Source: Malania oleifera (taxonomy: Eukaryota > Streptophyta > Magnoliopsida > Santalales > Ximeniaceae). Taken from it: 64,000 nt of DNA. Numbering within the stretch: position 1 is the first letter of the stretch; every line of letters begins with the position of its first letter. The position numbers and the translations under genes are program-made. This document shows positions 11,211 through 20,520 of the stretch, piece after piece. The DNA lies in contig NC_080428.1 in NCBI RefSeq assembly GCF_029873635.1, forward strand, positions 64,765,101 through 64,829,100, in the 5' to 3' direction. The notes under the pieces were generated by a model. The model was not told the origin of the DNA and made no database searches. It was given only the letters and a program-made list of their open reading frames with translations.

Positions 11211-11345
11211 GGATTTCGGTATGTGGCATCAGGCCCCATGGTCAGGTCTTCATACAAGGCTGGTGAATTCTACATCAAGTCCATGATTGATGCAGATCGC
11301 GCCTCTTCTTCTTCTTCTTCATCTTCTTCCTCTTCAGTACTCTGA
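11211..11345 (+). CDS. Lipoyl synthase, last exon (C-terminal 44 residues)
   Basis: Lipoyl synthase is a radical-SAM enzyme that inserts two sulfurs into octanoyl groups of lipoate-dependent enzymes in mitochondria or plastids. After a splice acceptor (GTGGTGGGTGCAG, ending 11210) the exon reads [20 protein letters not shown], the conserved C-terminal motif with the RSSY serine, then [11 protein letters not shown], eleven serines and a TGA at 11343-11345. The rest of the gene would lie to the left; the preceding flank is the copia fragment, which stops 73 bases before the exon. Either the upstream intron is enlarged by nested retroelements or this is an exon left behind by a rearrangement. 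The exon itself is intact. I cannot decide between the plastid and mitochondrial isoform. Confidence 0.8.
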   Translation, partial: GFRYVASGPMVRSSYKAGEFYIKSMIDADRASSSSSSSSSSSVL

Positions 11346-12012
11346 AACCATCACCATCTATTATCTTCTGCTCACTCTGTGTAATTTTGGTAGTAGTGCT
11401 CTGTGTTTTCCTTCCTCACTTCCCCCTTTTCCCCACCTTGGGTGACTCAGCAGTGTAACCATATTTAGTCTCAACTCGAAATTTGATTTCAACTTCTTCA
11501 TTTGGAGACATCACACTGTAATGAGTTTTTGAAATTGGAGTTGAACTTGATGAAGCCTGATTTGGCTATTGAATAATATTAAATATATGAATGCATTAAC
11601 TGCCATTGATCACATGCAGATGGTCTATAGAAGGCCAGAAGAAGGCTCTCATGCTAGCAAGTCTTTGCATCATGAAGAAGAGGTCTTGCTCCTGTTATCT
11701 CATTCAAAATACATGAGCTGTTGAGTTGCAAAAAACATACTTAAAACTGGCCAAAACTATTTTAAGAACGAAAAAACAAAATATTTGTTACTATAACAAA
11801 TGTATATAATTTTTTAAAAAATTTAAAGAAAAATTATATTGAAACACGATTATCCTGCCAACACATTTTAAGAATAATAAAAAGACAGCAAAACATTTAC
11901 CATCGTTAAAAGCGATGAATGTAATTTTTAAAAATATAAATAAAAATGCATTTGAAAATAATAAAAAATAATTACTTATTCTATAGATAGATAGGTTTCC
12001 AGAAAAGATTAC

Positions 12013-12013
<1 letters not shown>
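11346..12013 (+). other. Probable 3' UTR of lipoyl synthase, then non-coding flank
   Basis: About 230 bases of mixed-composition sequence follow the stop codon, with a poly(A)-like GAATAATATTAAA near 11570. The rest (to about 12013) is AT-rich with no ORF or repeat that I recognise. Confidence 0.4.

Positions 12014-12055
<42 letters not shown>
12014..12055. repeat. (GA)n microsatellite
   Basis: About 21 GA units at the left edge of the first array unit. Confidence 0.95.
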
Positions 12056-12060
<5 letters not shown>

Positions 12061-13288
12061 TAAAGAAATCGTGCCTTACAATTTATTTTGCTAATGTAAA
12101 GATTTATATACTTTCCAAAAAATGAAAGTTATCTGGCCAACGACTTAAATAAATGATATTTTATTCTAATGTGTCATTTCTAATTAATTAAGCACTAACA
12201 ACAAGTGAACTTTAAGAGATAAATAAAATGCAAAAATCCATTCAATTTTTAAAAATAATTATTTTAATTTTAATTTTTTTGTTTTCTAAAGAATTATTTT
12301 AAAAATTTATATACTATGGATAGTTGTGGCAATACCACAATTTGAAATAGGGTATGAGATATGAATCATAGGGTCAAAGTCCAAGTTTGATTTGCTAATT
12401 ATTTGTAATTTTATAATATTTATATCAAATAAATAAACAACGGTGTTTAGGCACTATTTAGTCATGAAAATAGTTTCATTTTTTTATTTATAATTTTTAA
12501 ATAATCACATAAATGCCACATTATTTTTCAATTTTCTATATCTATATAGAAAAGTGGAAAAGTATTTTTTTATTATTTTTATATTTTTGACTTCTTAAAA
12601 ATTTACGTACGAGAGTATAAAATTCAAATCTTAGAATTTAATTTGTGTGATTTTTATACATCATAAATGCTAATTTAATTTGTGTGATTTTTATACATCA
12701 TAAATGCTATCTTATATAATTAAGGAAAAATTGAAAAATGAGTTTCTTTTTTCGTAATTATTTTGAGAACTCTAAATAAAAAATAAGATGATATTTATAT
12801 ATATTTTTTTTTTAAAAAAATCAAGAATCAAGAATTGGAAATGAGAAATGTTTTCCACAACTAAATGTGTTCCAACTTTTGGTACAGGATTAAAGAATAA
12901 AACCAAATTTAGAATGTAGAATACAAAGATATACCATTACGATACAATTATTTAATGATATTAACTTTTATTTTAAAAGGCATGAAATTGCAATTGGTTT
13001 AATCTGTATATATGGAAAACAATTTGTATTTTTCCTTTTTAGTTCTTACAAATTTTAATAAAAATATCAGTGAATCCTATTTAATATTTATCTTAGTGAA
13101 AAGCTTCTCTAATTTGAAAACATGCATGCTCATTAAAGTCTTAAAATAGAAATATTTGATGGCACAAATAAAGGTTGACACGAAATAGGAAAATTGATGG
13201 CTAGTTATGGTATGTAATAATTTATAGAAATATTTTTTGTAATATCGATAATAAATGTCGATTCAAAACTTCATGACAACTCTAACTC

Positions 13289-13296
13289 TATATAAA
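13289..13296 (+). promoter_or_regulatory. TATA box of small ORF copy 1
   Basis: CTCTATATAAACCACAAGGC lies 71 bases before the ATG. It is followed by CTCACACTCAATTTC, a plausible start region, and a purine-rich leader. All six copies share this arrangement. Confidence 0.6.
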
Positions 13297-13366
13297 CCAC
13301 AAGGCTCACACTCAATTTCATACCAAAATTTATTTTAGAAAGAAAGAGTGGGGGAAAAGGAAGAAA

Positions 13367-13513
13367 ATGACTCTTATTGAAGCCTTAAAGTTTATGGCAT
13401 CCATGGTGAACGGTTCATTGCTCCTAGGAGATTTCAATTCGAAAAAGTTTTGCTTGAAGCTGAAAGATGAGAGGAAGAATTTTGTTCGTGGCAAGTCGCT
13501 CAACAGTACTTAG
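13367..13513 (+). CDS. Six-copy small ORF, copy 1 (48 aa)
   Basis: The product starts MTLIEALKFMASMVNGSLLL and ends KNFVRGKSLNST. I do not recognise it. It is basic and lysine-rich in its second half, with a short hydrophobic stretch in the first half and no signal peptide or known motif. The ATG is chosen because AAGAAAATG sits at the end of a leader conserved in six copies, 71 bases after a TATA box. Length (147 nt) and stop position are identical in copies 2, 3, 4 and 6. Alternatives are a first exon of a longer gene, a pseudogene family, or a non-coding transcript with a chance ORF. Many differences between copies change amino acids, so coding is uncertain. Confidence 0.35.
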   Translation: MTLIEALKFMASMVNGSLLLGDFNSKKFCLKLKDERKNFVRGKSLNST

Positions 13514-15183
13514 ATTGATTATAAACTAATATATTATTTTTCTTGTTTTTGATCTTGAAAATAATGTTTATCATGATGTGCTCTTGAAGTCTATTTAATT
13601 TTTAATGTCTCGTGTATGTTTTTATATTTCTATGTTATAGTACTTAAATCTATGTTCCCTACTTGCATAGAGTGCAGGGGCATTCTCGAATAATAATGTT
13701 GGTTTGTGTGTTGATGTGAAAAATAATAGTTTTGATTTATATTTTACCAAAATTCATATAAATCAAAATTCATGTTTCATAAAACTCAAAATTCAAGATC
13801 TATCCAAACATAGAGGAAGCACTTTTTAGAATGCATAATATTGAGAGACACCAATAAAATGCAATTATTTAATTAATGATATCGACTTTTTATAATCTGA
13901 TCCATATACAACAAAAATTCCAACAAAATATAAGCATTTGTTTAGACTCAGAATATTTTTTTGTATTCTAATTTTCTTCAACATTAGACGAACATTAAAT
14001 AAAATTTTAGAATCATTACATCACCAATTAATGAATAAATAATTCCCATATACATTTCATATTTCAATTTCTTTCAAGTATGGTACCTATCTTATTCACG
14101 TGAATCATGTTTTAGTTTTTTTTTTTTCTAGATATGAGATTGGGAGGAAGATCAATCATTCTAGTAATTTGCTACCTCATACTTGAGGACCACATTAATT
14201 TCTTTTCAATTATTTATCTATTTTACTATGCTTTTATTACAAAATATTTATATGTAAAAAAAACTTTAAATTTGGAGGTGCTTTAGTTAGACCTTGATGA
14301 ACAAGATTATTCTTCTAAAATGTCATTTGATTATATTAATAGATTTTTGTTGAATAAAGACTATTGGAAAGGCTATATGGAATAATTAGTTGGCCATGTG
14401 GTAATGGTTGGTCATAATTAGGTCAAAATTAGAGTTGTATTGGCCAATTAGTAAAATGAAGGTTAATCATTTGACCTGAACTAAACTATAGTATGACAAT
14501 AATAATAACAACAATAAAATTAAGTCTTAAGTCTTGTTTCTCTTAAGACTTATTTTTTGTCCTATTCTTGTACATGGCATGGTCATATGATTAAAAATCT
14601 ATATATTTTGAAAAAAATAATGAAATATCGAAGATCAATGAAAATATTAATGGCTAATGAGATTTTGCCGAGAGCCTCTATAGCTATGGGCAAGCAAGAA
14701 GATTTTTTTTTTTTTTTAAAGTATGTTGACCAAGGACTCACCTTTTTATTTTAATGTGTTTAGTTTATTTTATTATTTTATAATCTGTCATGTTTATTTC
14801 CTTTTTTCTTTTATACAAAAAAAAAAGGAAAAATATATGAAAATTCATTTACAAAAAAGCTACAAATTTTTTTTTCAGAATATAGGGAAAAAAAGGCAAA
14901 TTTTCATTTTTCCAAAATGACTAAAATGCCCTTAGAAGAGAAAATTAGTCAAAATTGTCAAAAAAAAAATCCCAAAAATATTCTTTAAAATTCTACTTTT
15001 AGATTTTTTTGATCACTTGAATGCAAATGATAAAAATAAAGGGAATGAGGTATTTTAAACCACACCTATCTCAAACCTAAGGAGGATTTATCCAACAAAA
15101 TCCCCTCCTTTGGAGGGCTTGTTAGGTTCTCCTTATTTGTAAGGAATTTTGCTTTAATACATAATATAGTTATTTCATTTGAC

Positions 15184-15454
15184 CTGTCTTTTCCACCTTC
15201 TTTCCACCTATTTGGTAAATCTTCAATACTCTTTTCAATATCATCTTTCTCATCTTTAAGCTCTTCTACCAGATGCTTGTCTTTTCTGACCTCTCTATCC
15301 AAGAAAGGTCGCCTGGTTCTTGGCTTATCATCATCATTCTCTTCCACATTCTGCTTCTTTTGATCATCAAATTCTGAGATGCCAATCCCAAGAGCAGCCC
15401 TTAATGTTTCTATCTGCTTCTCTTTCCTAGCACCAATTTGGTGGGACTGAGTAT
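15184..15454 (-). pseudogene. Isolated exon of an unrecognised host gene
   Basis: The minus strand has a good acceptor (TTTTCTGGGTTCAG) before 15454 and a donor (GACAG/GTCAAATG) after 15184. The 271-bp exon between them is open and has compatible phases. It encodes a highly charged segment, ARKEKQIETLRAALGI, then acidic and basic runs (NDDDKPRTRRPFLDREVRKD, KDEKDDIEKSIEDLPNRWKE) typical of a helical nuclear or coiled-coil protein. I cannot name the gene. The low-coordinate side joins array repeat DNA at about 15175, so this is probably a captured or stranded gene fragment. It could belong with the minus-strand promoter at 25.8 kb (speculative). Confidence 0.45.
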
Positions 15455-16079
15455 CTGAACCCAGAAAAAGCCAGAATACTTTAGTCACATAAATGATCAT
15501 AAAAGGAAAAGAAAAACAAAGATAACTCAGCCAAAATCAAATTCAAAGCAGACGCAGAAAAGATAGCAAATCTTCTCTTCATACGACTAGATATGATTAC
15601 AGTGAGGAAATCATATTAATCTGCCACAAGAATAGTCACATGAAACCAGATCATTAAGGTAGTAAGAGTAAAAAATAGGGAAAAAGACACCCTACCTCTA
15701 GTTTGGAAAAAAGGCATGATGGACCTCCAATGAAGATTCAAAAATCCCACAAACCTCCCCTTACATTTAATCTTTGTGACACTTGTACTCCTCCCCAAGC
15801 TTGTCCTTTTGCCAAATAGAAAGCGAAATCTATGTCTTTTTAACAAATTATAGGGGAAGTCAATGAAATTTTGAAACCTCATAAATGTTTGGGATCTAAG
15901 AACAATAATCACACACACAAGCAAAATAAGCACACAAAATAAAAACACCAGAATTACGTGGTTCGGTCTAATTTGACCTACGTCCACGGAGCATACCAAA
16001 TATGCTATAATCTAGGAAAAAAACAAGAGGAGGAGACTGTAACAACCCGAATTTAGAATGGTATTTAAATAATAAAGAC
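15455..16079 (-). other. Intron-like sequence and a copia LTR scrap
   Basis: 15455-15900 is AT-rich, resembles intron or intergenic DNA, and has no convincing exon. 15940-16000 contains ACGTGGTTCGGTC and GACCTACGTCCACGGAGCA, the reverse of the R/U5 motif of the copia LTRs at 28510, 40880 and 44010, so a short minus-strand copia LTR fragment is present. The 127-codon ORF over this stretch is probably chance. Confidence 0.5.
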
Positions 16080-16106
16080 AGGGAAATGGAGACTGGACTG
16101 TATCTT

Positions 16107-16337
16107 TCAGAGCACTAACGATTCCTTTTTTGACAGTTCTGCGAGTACGATCTGAAGATCACTCTTCATGGCCTGCGTTGAAGGAAGATGATGCTCCCAA
16201 TTTTTAATTTGATTAATTATATCTCTTGCATTAATTGCAAATTCTGCTAAATTTGCTTTTTCGAATTTCTGAAGAAACTTTCCTTCAATTGCAATCAGAA
16301 TTTCATGATCTGAGAAAAATATACAATCTAAAGTCAT
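16107..16337 (-). pseudogene. C-terminal piece of the downstream pararetroviral ORF (uncertain)
   Basis: A 76-codon open stretch (FFSDHEILIAIEGKF, FAINARDIINQIKNWEHHLP) that appears to continue the broken ORF after stops. Helical and acidic/basic; no domain recognised. A TAA ends it at 16107. Confidence 0.35.
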
Positions 16338-16340
16338 CCT

Positions 16341-17480
16341 AACTTCTAGAAGATAAATTCCCCATAAATTCTAGACCAAATCATAGAATTTTCTATGTTT
16401 CTGAAAATCCTCCCAATCTGATTCTTCTTCATGAAAATATGAGACTGTTCTGTCTTTCCAATCCTCTGAAAAAAGATTCTAGAACAAAACTTTTCCTGAC
16501 TTCAATTCAATTGGTTCAATATAGCTAGTCCACCAAATCCGTCCTGGATTAGTAAAATTTAACACATATTTTACCATTGCTGGCAGGAATTCGAAACCTT
16601 GTCCTATCTTACTAAACCCAAAAAACTAGACTTCTCTTGTCCTCAAGGCCTTCTGTACTGCAATAAGAAGCTTAGGGTTAATATTTTTGGGAATGTGTAA
16701 CTTTAAAATACACAATCCACTTTTCATCCAAAACCTATTCAATTCTGGATATTCTGAAATACTGACTATCACTCTGGTAGTAAAACTATATTTCTTTAGC
16801 TGAATATCCATTTCCACCTTGAGTTTAATCTACTGGTGAATAAGTTCAGATGTACTCTCCCTGTTAATAATTTTAAAGTATTCTGAAATAATGGATTCAA
16901 ATTCTTCCAAAATTTCTACTACTTCTCCAAGATTGACTGAAAAAGTTGTATTTGCTGTTGTTGCTAGATTATTAATAATCCCTTCTAGCAAATGTCATTT
17001 TCCCCTTATAATTTCTGGAGTCCTTCCCAGAAATTCTTCAAGAACGTAATCAACATCGACTACTTCGACTGTTTCCCTATCCCTCCTGGATCCTAAAGCG
17101 TTTTTGTTGATTGCAACTACTTCATTTTTCTGCATCTCTTCTCCTTTCCCCTTCCTGGTTCTAGGATTCTATGTGCATTAAGTGCTGTAGTGACCAAACT
17201 GGTTGCACACGAAGCACTGGATATGACTTTTATCGCTGGGATTTTCATCTCTCCTGAATGAACTTCTCTTTTTCATCAGACTCTGTTCCTGAATTGGAAC
17301 TGGACGTCCTCTTTTCTAAGAAACGTTTCTCTTTCCTTTGCTACTTTATTCTCTCTTTCTAGAGCTGAAAGTTATTTGCCTCTGTTTGTCAACAAATCTG
17401 GCAACTGGGCAATCTACCACCTTATGCCTTTCTTGACAAATCGGACATCTAGAATGGCCGCTACTGCTACTGCTTGCCAT
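16341..17480 (-). pseudogene. Downstream pararetroviral ORF with zinc fingers, broken
   Basis: The likely ATG is at 17480, just after RNase H, starting MASSSSSGHSRCPICQE, with a CPIC...H...C cluster. About 250 bases on is CFVCNQFGHYS followed by a broken codon and C, a retroviral-type CX2CX4HX4C knuckle. The rest is a charged region without a domain I recognise (one open stretch is 16626-16817). Nucleic-acid binding is inferred from the fingers only. Multiple stops. Confidence 0.5.
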
Positions 17481-17499
17481 CTCATCTGCAAGAATTCAA

Positions 17500-18009
17500 A
17501 TACCTGGTTAAAGTATCAGTAATAATATTATCTCTTCTCTTAATATGTTCTACATTAAAGGAGTAATATTATAACTCATTTCTCCATCTAACCAATCTTG
17601 CTTGGGTGCATCGTTTTAACTTAATTCTCATGAAATGCTTTACATAGGAAATATCTGTTCTAATGATAAATGGTTTACCCAAGAAAAGTTCATTGATCCT
17701 AAGTCCTTTAAGAACTGCCAATAATTCTTTTTCATGAACTGGGTAATTAAGCTCTGCTCCATTAAAACATCCACTCTAATATCTGCTGAAATATTCTGTT
17801 TTATCGATCTTTCTGATCTTTAAAACGCACCCCAATGTTATATCTGAAGCATCGGTTTCCAAAATTATATCTAATTCTATCATGTCTGGATATTCTAATT
17901 TTGACAAATTTTTGACTTCTTTCTTTAAGGCTTTGACAACTTCAGTATCTTTTAAAGTCCAATTCCAAGGGTTCTTTACTGAAACCTTTTTCTGAATTGG
18001 CGCTGCCTT
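17500..18009 (-). pseudogene. Pararetroviral RNase H remnant
   Basis: In frame with the RT part after one stop: a KNPWNWT linker motif, LETDASDITLGCVL with the first catalytic aspartate, YPVHEKELLAVLKGL with the catalytic glutamate, and FIIRTDISYVKHF with the next aspartate. Additional stops interrupt it. Confidence 0.65.
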
Positions 18010-18939
18010 TTATGTCATATCCTTTATGAATTTTCTAATGTAATTCAATACTCCTAGAAAGCATTGATACTGCCTTCTATCTTTGAATTCATTAGGGAAT
18101 TCACGTAGTCTTTCTGCTATGTATGGTTGAAGCTCCTCTTCATTTCCTCGTATTTTTAAACTTAAAAATTCTATCTGAGGTTGCATCCAAATGGTTTTTC
18201 TTTCTGAAAGAATCATTCCTTCTTTTCTGAACACTTGTGCCACCTGCCTCAAATGTTCTAAATGATCCTTAGTATTTTTACGAAATACTAAAACATCATC
18301 AATGTAAACCGCAACAAATTCAGTCATTTCTTCAAATACTTTATACATTCTTCTCTGGAAAATTCTCCGGGCATTCTTCAATTCAAATGGCATAACTAGC
18401 CATTCGAAAAGCCCAATGGGCATAGTGAAGTTTGTAAGAGCTACTGCTCTTTATTTGACATTTATTTGCTAGTACCCTGATTTGAAATCGAATTTAGAAT
18501 AAACTAAAGGTTTCTCCCTTCTTATTCTATTTCTAAGAGACTCCTAATTAGGTAAATTATACCTATCATCTCTCGTTTCCTTGTTCAGATCTCTATAATC
18601 AATAATCATCCTGACTTTTCCTCGTACTTGCTCGACATGATTTGTCACCATGAATGCTGCACTCCTGTGCTCACTCGTGTTGTACCTAATGAGTCCCAAA
18701 TTTAATAATTTTGGAATTTGCTTCTCAAATTCCTTTATCATTTCATTTGGATAACTGATCCCTTTACTCCTGATGACTGTATCGAGATTTTTAAGCACAA
18801 TATCAGCTTCTGGCATGACCTTCTGCCATAATGCTTGCGGATTCTCCGACCAATTTTCTGAAAGCATCTTCTTGATTTCTTCAAGACTACTTTCTTCTTC
18901 CTCTGACTGATTTACCTTTAGAATACTTCCTGATATCAA
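18010..18939 (-). pseudogene. Pararetroviral reverse transcriptase remnant
   Basis: The upstream part (18544-18939) carries MIKEFEKQIPKLLNLGLIR, HRSAAFMVTNH and VRMIIDYRDLNK, the fingers region. After a gap with stops (18424-18543), the downstream part (18010-18423) carries MPFELKN, the catalytic AVYIDDVLVF, and QCFLGVLNYIRKFI of the thumb. The catalytic aspartate pair is preserved, but the frame is broken between the halves and a stop follows at 18010. Confidence 0.75.
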
Positions 18940-19020
18940 TTCTTTTCAATTATCAAGTTTCTCTTGATAATTAGATTTCTCTCTCGATTTTTCTTCTTCT
19001 ACTAACATGTAATTCTTTAC

Positions 19021-19232
19021 AACTATTAGATTAAGCAAATATTAATAGCCCAATACATTATTTATGTTAAGGCATACAGACACATAGCAAATTGGCCTCA
19101 AACACGTTTCAATTTCCCCAAACTAATATCTGGTGCTTGAGAAATTTCAATGACACCAGCACTAACACACGTGTGCATTTTTTCTTAAGAAAACATACAT
19201 TTAAGAAATGAAGCGCGGATTTTGGTTGAAGA
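19021..19232. other. Unassigned flank left of the copia insertion
   Basis: No ORF or repeat is recognised. It continues across the copia element into 24193, because GAAGA at 19228-19232 is the target duplication. A possible reading MKRGFWLKK starts at 19209 and would continue at 24193. Confidence 0.4.
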
Positions 19233-19651
19233 TGTTAAGATTTAAATACTTTATTTCATATTTATTAATGTTTATTAGAAGCTCTAGTCATTGGTAGGAG
19301 TTGTGGTTAGTGCTAGCATATGATCCTATTTTATAAGAGTTGTGGTTAGTGCTAGCATGTGATCTTATTTTATAGGAATTATGGTTAGTGCTAGCATGTG
19401 ATCCTATTTTATAGGAGTTGTGGTCCTATTTTATAGGAGTTGTGGTTAGTGCTAGCATGTGATCTTATAGGAGTTATAGGAGTTGTGGTTAGTGGTAGCA
19501 TGTGATCCTATTTTATAGGAGTTTGTGGTTAGTGGTAGGATGAAGTATTCTGATGTAAAGCCTATTTATAGGCCCTTTTCGTATCAATTTTAAATATGAG
19601 AGCTTTACCATTTTAACTTGTCTCTTTTGTTTTACTCTTACCTTTGTATCA
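19233..19651 (+). repeat. 5' LTR of the copia element
   Basis: 419 bp, starts TGTTAAGATTTAAAT and ends TTTGTATCA. Contains five to six degenerate copies of a unit of about 39 bp (GTTGTGGTTAGTGCTAGCAT...) ending in CCTATTTTATAGGAG; the copies differ from those in the 3' LTR, showing unequal exchange within the LTR. A probable TATA (CCTATTTATAGGCCC) lies near 19560. Confidence 0.95.
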
Positions 19652-19652
19652 G

Positions 19653-19664
19653 TGGTATCAGAGC
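19653..19664 (+). other. Primer binding site, tRNA-Met type
   Basis: TGGTATCAGAGC one base after the LTR: the usual initiator tRNA-Met site of plant copia elements. Confidence 0.95.
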
Positions 19665-19706
19665 TAGAGTTCTCAAACAGAATCAATAGCTTTAGATTCA
19701 AATTTT

Positions 19707-20515
19707 GTGCAGGCGGCAATCCCACGTTTTGATGATCACTATGACCATTGGAGTATGCTAATGGAGAACTTTCTACGGTCAAAAAAGTATTGGCCGATCG
19801 TTGAATCTGGAATTGAAGAACCAACAACAAATACAGTCCTGACGGATGCCCAGAAAATAGCGTTGGAAGGGAGAAAACTAAAAGATTTGAAGGCAAAAAA
19901 TTACCTTTTTCAGGCCATTTATCGTCCCATCTTGGAAACAATTCTTAGCAAAGAAACTTCCAAAGATATTTGGGATTCAATGAAGAAAAAATATCAAGGC
20001 TCTGCTAGAGTGAAGCGTGCACAGCTTCAAGCTTTGAGAAGAGATTTTGAGACTCTACAAATGAAGCATGGGGAATCTGTCACCAGCTATGGTGCCAAGA
20101 CAATGGAGATCAGCAACAAAATGCGATTTCATGGTGAAAAGATGGATGATGTCACCATTGTGGAGAAGATATTGCGTTCCTTGACACCAATGTTTGATTA
20201 TGTTGTGTGTTCAATTGAAGAATCGAAAGACATAGATGCATTCTCTCTTGATGAACTGCAGAACTCCTTGTTGGTCCATGAACAAAAGATGAACCGAAGT
20301 CTTCTACCTCTACTCATTTCTCAAACTCTAAAGGAAGGGGTAGAGGTAGAGGTAGAGGAAGGGGAGATCGAGGCAATAGAAATGGCAGCAGGTATTTCAA
20401 AGCAAATGATAATCAATTTCAGGGCAAGGTAGAGGACGAGATCAACATTTTGACAAATCCAAGGTAGAGTGCTTTAGATGTCATAAATTTGGCCATTATC
20501 GTTCAGAATGTTATA
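19707..20515 (+). pseudogene. Copia Gag
   Basis: Capsid-type protein with the UBN2/retrotran_gag pattern: IPRFDDHYDHWSMLMENFL, AKNYLFQAI, IWDSMKKKYQG and KILRSLTPMFDYVV. The open frame begins with GTG at 19707 where an ATG is expected, so the start appears lost by one substitution. Near 20305 the frame shifts; the normal serine-rich and RGRGRGRGRG tract continues in another frame, followed by the knuckle CFRCHKFGHYRSEC (about 20471-20512), which is in frame with protease. The zinc knuckle residues are intact. Confidence 0.85.
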
Positions 20516-20520
20516 CTAGG

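Larger units (their letters stand above)
12060..15175 (+). repeat. Segmental repeat unit, copy 1 (contains small ORF copy 1)
   Basis: 12060-12440 resembles 44900-45600. 12443-13520 resembles 29612-30770, 37452-38790, 45600-46860, 56062-57420 and 60640-62130. 13940-14300 resembles the block at 31860-32250. 14440-14520 resembles 36340-36430. 14900-15170 resembles 40000-40315, including GGTATTTTAAACCACACC and CCCCTCCTTTGGAGGGC. Apart from the small ORF it is AT-rich and non-coding. Similarity ends at CATAATATAGTTA (15172). Confidence 0.75.
16080..19020 (-). mobile_element. Endogenous plant pararetrovirus fragment (Caulimoviridae-like), decayed
   Basis: Read on the minus strand, the order is reverse transcriptase, RNase H, then a downstream ORF with zinc fingers. 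The RT wording is that of Caulimoviridae rather than LTR retrotransposons, and no integrase, LTR, primer site or polypurine tract is seen. The RT-RH block followed by a separate ORF would fit florendovirus-like genomes better than single-ORF petuviruses (inference). Movement-protein, capsid and protease regions upstream of RT are not present. Many in-frame stops and some frameshifts make it non-functional. Its left end touches a copia LTR scrap; its right end is undefined near 19020. Confidence 0.7.

Noticed and set aside
14557-14920. Two 65-codon ORFs
   Set aside because: AT-rich, poly-F and poly-K composition; no conservation with the paralog at 39.65-39.95 kb.
19513-19941. 142-codon minus ORF
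   Set aside because: Antisense to the copia LTR and gag.
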